7,459 bases of DNA from an uncultured Lachnospiraceae bacterium (lineage in GTDB: Bacteria > Bacillota_A > Clostridia > Lachnospirales > Lachnospiraceae): positions 1 to 7,459 of the forward strand of contig USJM01000085.1 in the NCBI GenBank assembly GCA_900555005.1, written 5' to 3'. Under the pieces are notes generated by a model. It saw only the letters and a program-made list of their open reading frames with translations. It was not told the DNA's origin and ran no database searches. This document shows, one piece after another, positions 6,361 through 7,459 of the stretch (position 1 is its first letter; each line of letters starts with the position of its first letter). The translations under genes and the position numbers were made by a program.

Positions 6361-7361
6361 ATGAAAAATATCCTGTCCCTCCAGCTTCCGGTGGAGAAAG
6401 GCGACTATGACAAGCTGCCGGCAGATTTTTACAAAACACAGACATCCCGGACGGACGAAGTCGGATTCTGGAGATCCAGCTGGCGGAGACTTCGCGAGAA
6501 TAAAATTGCGATGGTTTCCCTTGTGATCATTCTTGCAATCATCGTCTTTGCCGTCCTTGGTCCGATTCTTTCGCCTTATTCCTATGACCAGCAGGTGCAT
6601 GGAGATGAAAACCTCTGGCCCTGCCTCAGGCACCCGTTCGGCACAGACCGGCTGGGCAGAGATCTGATGGTCCGCTGTATGCCGGAACCCGGATTTCCCT
6701 TCTGGTCGGCGTCGTTTCCGCCATCATCGTCATGATCATCGGATCCATATACGGTGCGATTTCCGGTCTTCTCGGCGGAAAAGCAGACACCATCATGATG
6801 CGGATCGTCGATATCATCTACTCCGTTCCGGAGATCCTGCTGATCGTCGTTATCAAGCTGGTCATCGATCAGCCTCTGACGAATCTGGTGGACAATGTAC
6901 CGTTTTTCCATCCTCTTCAGAAGCTGGGATCCGGACTGATTGCAATCTTTATCGTTTACGGCTGCCTGTACTGGGTCGGAATGGCCCGTATTGTGCGCGG
7001 CCAGGTTCTTCAGCTGAAGGAAATGGAATACGTGACAGCTTCTGATGCGCTCGGTGCGCCGAACGGCTGGCTCATCCGTCAGCATCTGCTTCCGAACTGC
7101 ATGGGACAGATCATCGCAACGATGATGATGCAGATCCCTTCCGCGATCTTCACAGAAGCTTTCCTTTCCTTCCTTGGCATCGGCGTCTCCGCACCGATGG
7201 CATCTCTGGGCTCTCTGACCTCCGAAGCACTCTCCGGAATCAACAGGGCTCCTTACCGCATGCTTTTTCCGGCTGTCCTCATCAGCCTGATCATACTGGC
7301 ATTCAACCTCTTCGGCGACGGTCTGCGTGACGCCCTTGATCCGAAGATGAAGAAACGCTGA
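6361..7361 (+). CDS. oppC: Peptide ABC transporter permease OppC (one-base frameshift)
   Basis: This partner permease is about 333 residues once one base is restored. The cytoplasmic N-terminus carries the OppC_N pattern SSWRRLRENKIAMVSL (about residues 40-55) and the first membrane helix. FGTDRLGRDLMVRCM follows. The frame then breaks near 6681, where TGTATGCCGG should read TGTATGGCCGG to give M-A-GTRISLLVGVVSAIIVMI. The rest is intact: GLLGGKADTIMMRIVDIIYSVPEILL, the EAA loop DALGAPNGWLIRQHLLPN (about 225-245), FLSFLGIGVSAP and GDGLRDALDPKMKKR. The loop at about 175-200 (DQPLTNLVDNVPFFHPLQ) looks longer than in enteric OppC. AAGGAGG at 6345-6351 lies 9 nt before the ATG. As written, the upstream frame stops at 6735. 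Confidence 0.88.
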
Positions 7362-7373
7362 GCGGCTGAGTCC

Positions 7374-7398
7374 ACAGACTTTTGGAAAAAGAATCTGT
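7374..7398 (+). promoter_or_regulatory. Intercistronic hairpin 1 between oppC and the next gene
   Basis: ACAGACTTTT (7374-7383) pairs with AAAAG (7387-7391) and TCTGT (7394-7398), leaving a two-A bulge and a 3-nt loop. It is a ten-pair stem without a T-run, so it is not a normal terminator. It may protect the upstream mRNA 3' end or affect relative expression of the downstream binding protein. Confidence 0.4.
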
Positions 7399-7402
7399 AA
7401 CT

Positions 7403-7419
7403 GGCAGACTGAATCTGTC
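7403..7419 (+). promoter_or_regulatory. Intercistronic hairpin 2 before the next gene
   Basis: GGCAGA (7403-7408) pairs with TCTGTC (7414-7419), with one G-U, around the loop CTGAA. It lies immediately upstream of the purine-rich ribosome binding region at 7424-7438. It shares the word GAATCTGT with the first hairpin (7391-7398 and 7411-7418), suggesting a small tandem duplication. Confidence 0.35.
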
Positions 7420-7441
7420 AAACGAGAGAGGAGAAGGGAAT

Positions 7442-7459
7442 ATGATGAGAAAAGGCTTA
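7442..7459 (+). CDS. Start of next gene, probably peptide-binding lipoprotein OppA
   Basis: Only six codons (MMRKGL) are inside the window. The start is supported by a strong purine-rich site (GAGAGAGGAGAAGGG, 7424-7438) with AGGAG ending 8 nt before ATG 7442; ATG 7445 is an alternative. The Arg-Lys after the start fits the basic beginning of a signal peptide. The operon order D-F-B-C predicts a substrate-binding protein next, as in the lactococcal oppDFBCA order. The identity is therefore inferred from position, not from sequence. Confidence 0.5.

Noticed and set aside
6582..7421. Long open frame (279 aa) on the minus strand opposite oppC
   Set aside because: It is the complement of a permease gene, has a His/Asp/Gln-rich composition typical of antisense frames, no family motifs and no ribosome binding site.
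1..7459. CRISPR arrays, insertion sequences, tRNA or rRNA genes, toxin-antitoxin or defence genes
   Set aside because: No regularly spaced repeats, transposase motifs, tRNA-like folds or defence-type domains are visible; the window is filled by housekeeping and transporter genes.

Overview
The window looks like chromosomal DNA of an anaerobic, moderately GC-rich member of the Bacillota, probably Clostridia. The evidence is a two-subunit oxygen-sensitive class I fumarase, the Bacillota-type gene order yhbY-nadD-yqeK-rsfS, strong GGAGG-type ribosome binding sites, sigma-A-like promoters, and an opp operon in the order D-F-B-C-A. All genes are on the + strand. I infer no genus or species.

Layout: (1) 1-1000 holds the end of the fumarase alpha subunit and the whole beta subunit, closed by a strong hairpin at 1011-1054. 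(2) A good extended -10 promoter at 1083-1111 drives a tightly packed housekeeping operon (1160-3117): YhbY (50S assembly), NadD (NAD synthesis), YqeK (Ap4A hydrolase) and RsfS (ribosome silencing factor). (3) The AT-richer gap 3118-3370 holds a promoter (3190-3217) with an inverted repeat over its -35 box. It is followed by a leader of about 85 nt and then a 19-bp intrinsic terminator that ends only 20 nt before oppD. (4) 3371-7459 is a peptide-type ABC importer operon: ATPases OppD and OppF, permeases OppB and OppC, and the first six codons of what is probably the binding protein OppA. Two tandem hairpins sit between oppC and oppA.

The two operons are functionally separate. One handles ribosome assembly and NAD/dinucleotide metabolism. 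The other imports a peptide or peptide-like solute: OppB and OppC form the channel, OppD and OppF power it, and the protein starting at the window edge would capture substrate.

Three conserved genes (fumarase beta, oppF, oppC) are each broken by one missing base, always in the same direction and each explained by a doubled base read as single. This pattern points to sequencing or assembly error more than to true pseudogenes. I do not see a clearly new biological system. The best candidate for new biology is the opp leader, where a terminator lies between promoter and first gene and no known aptamer is recognisable.
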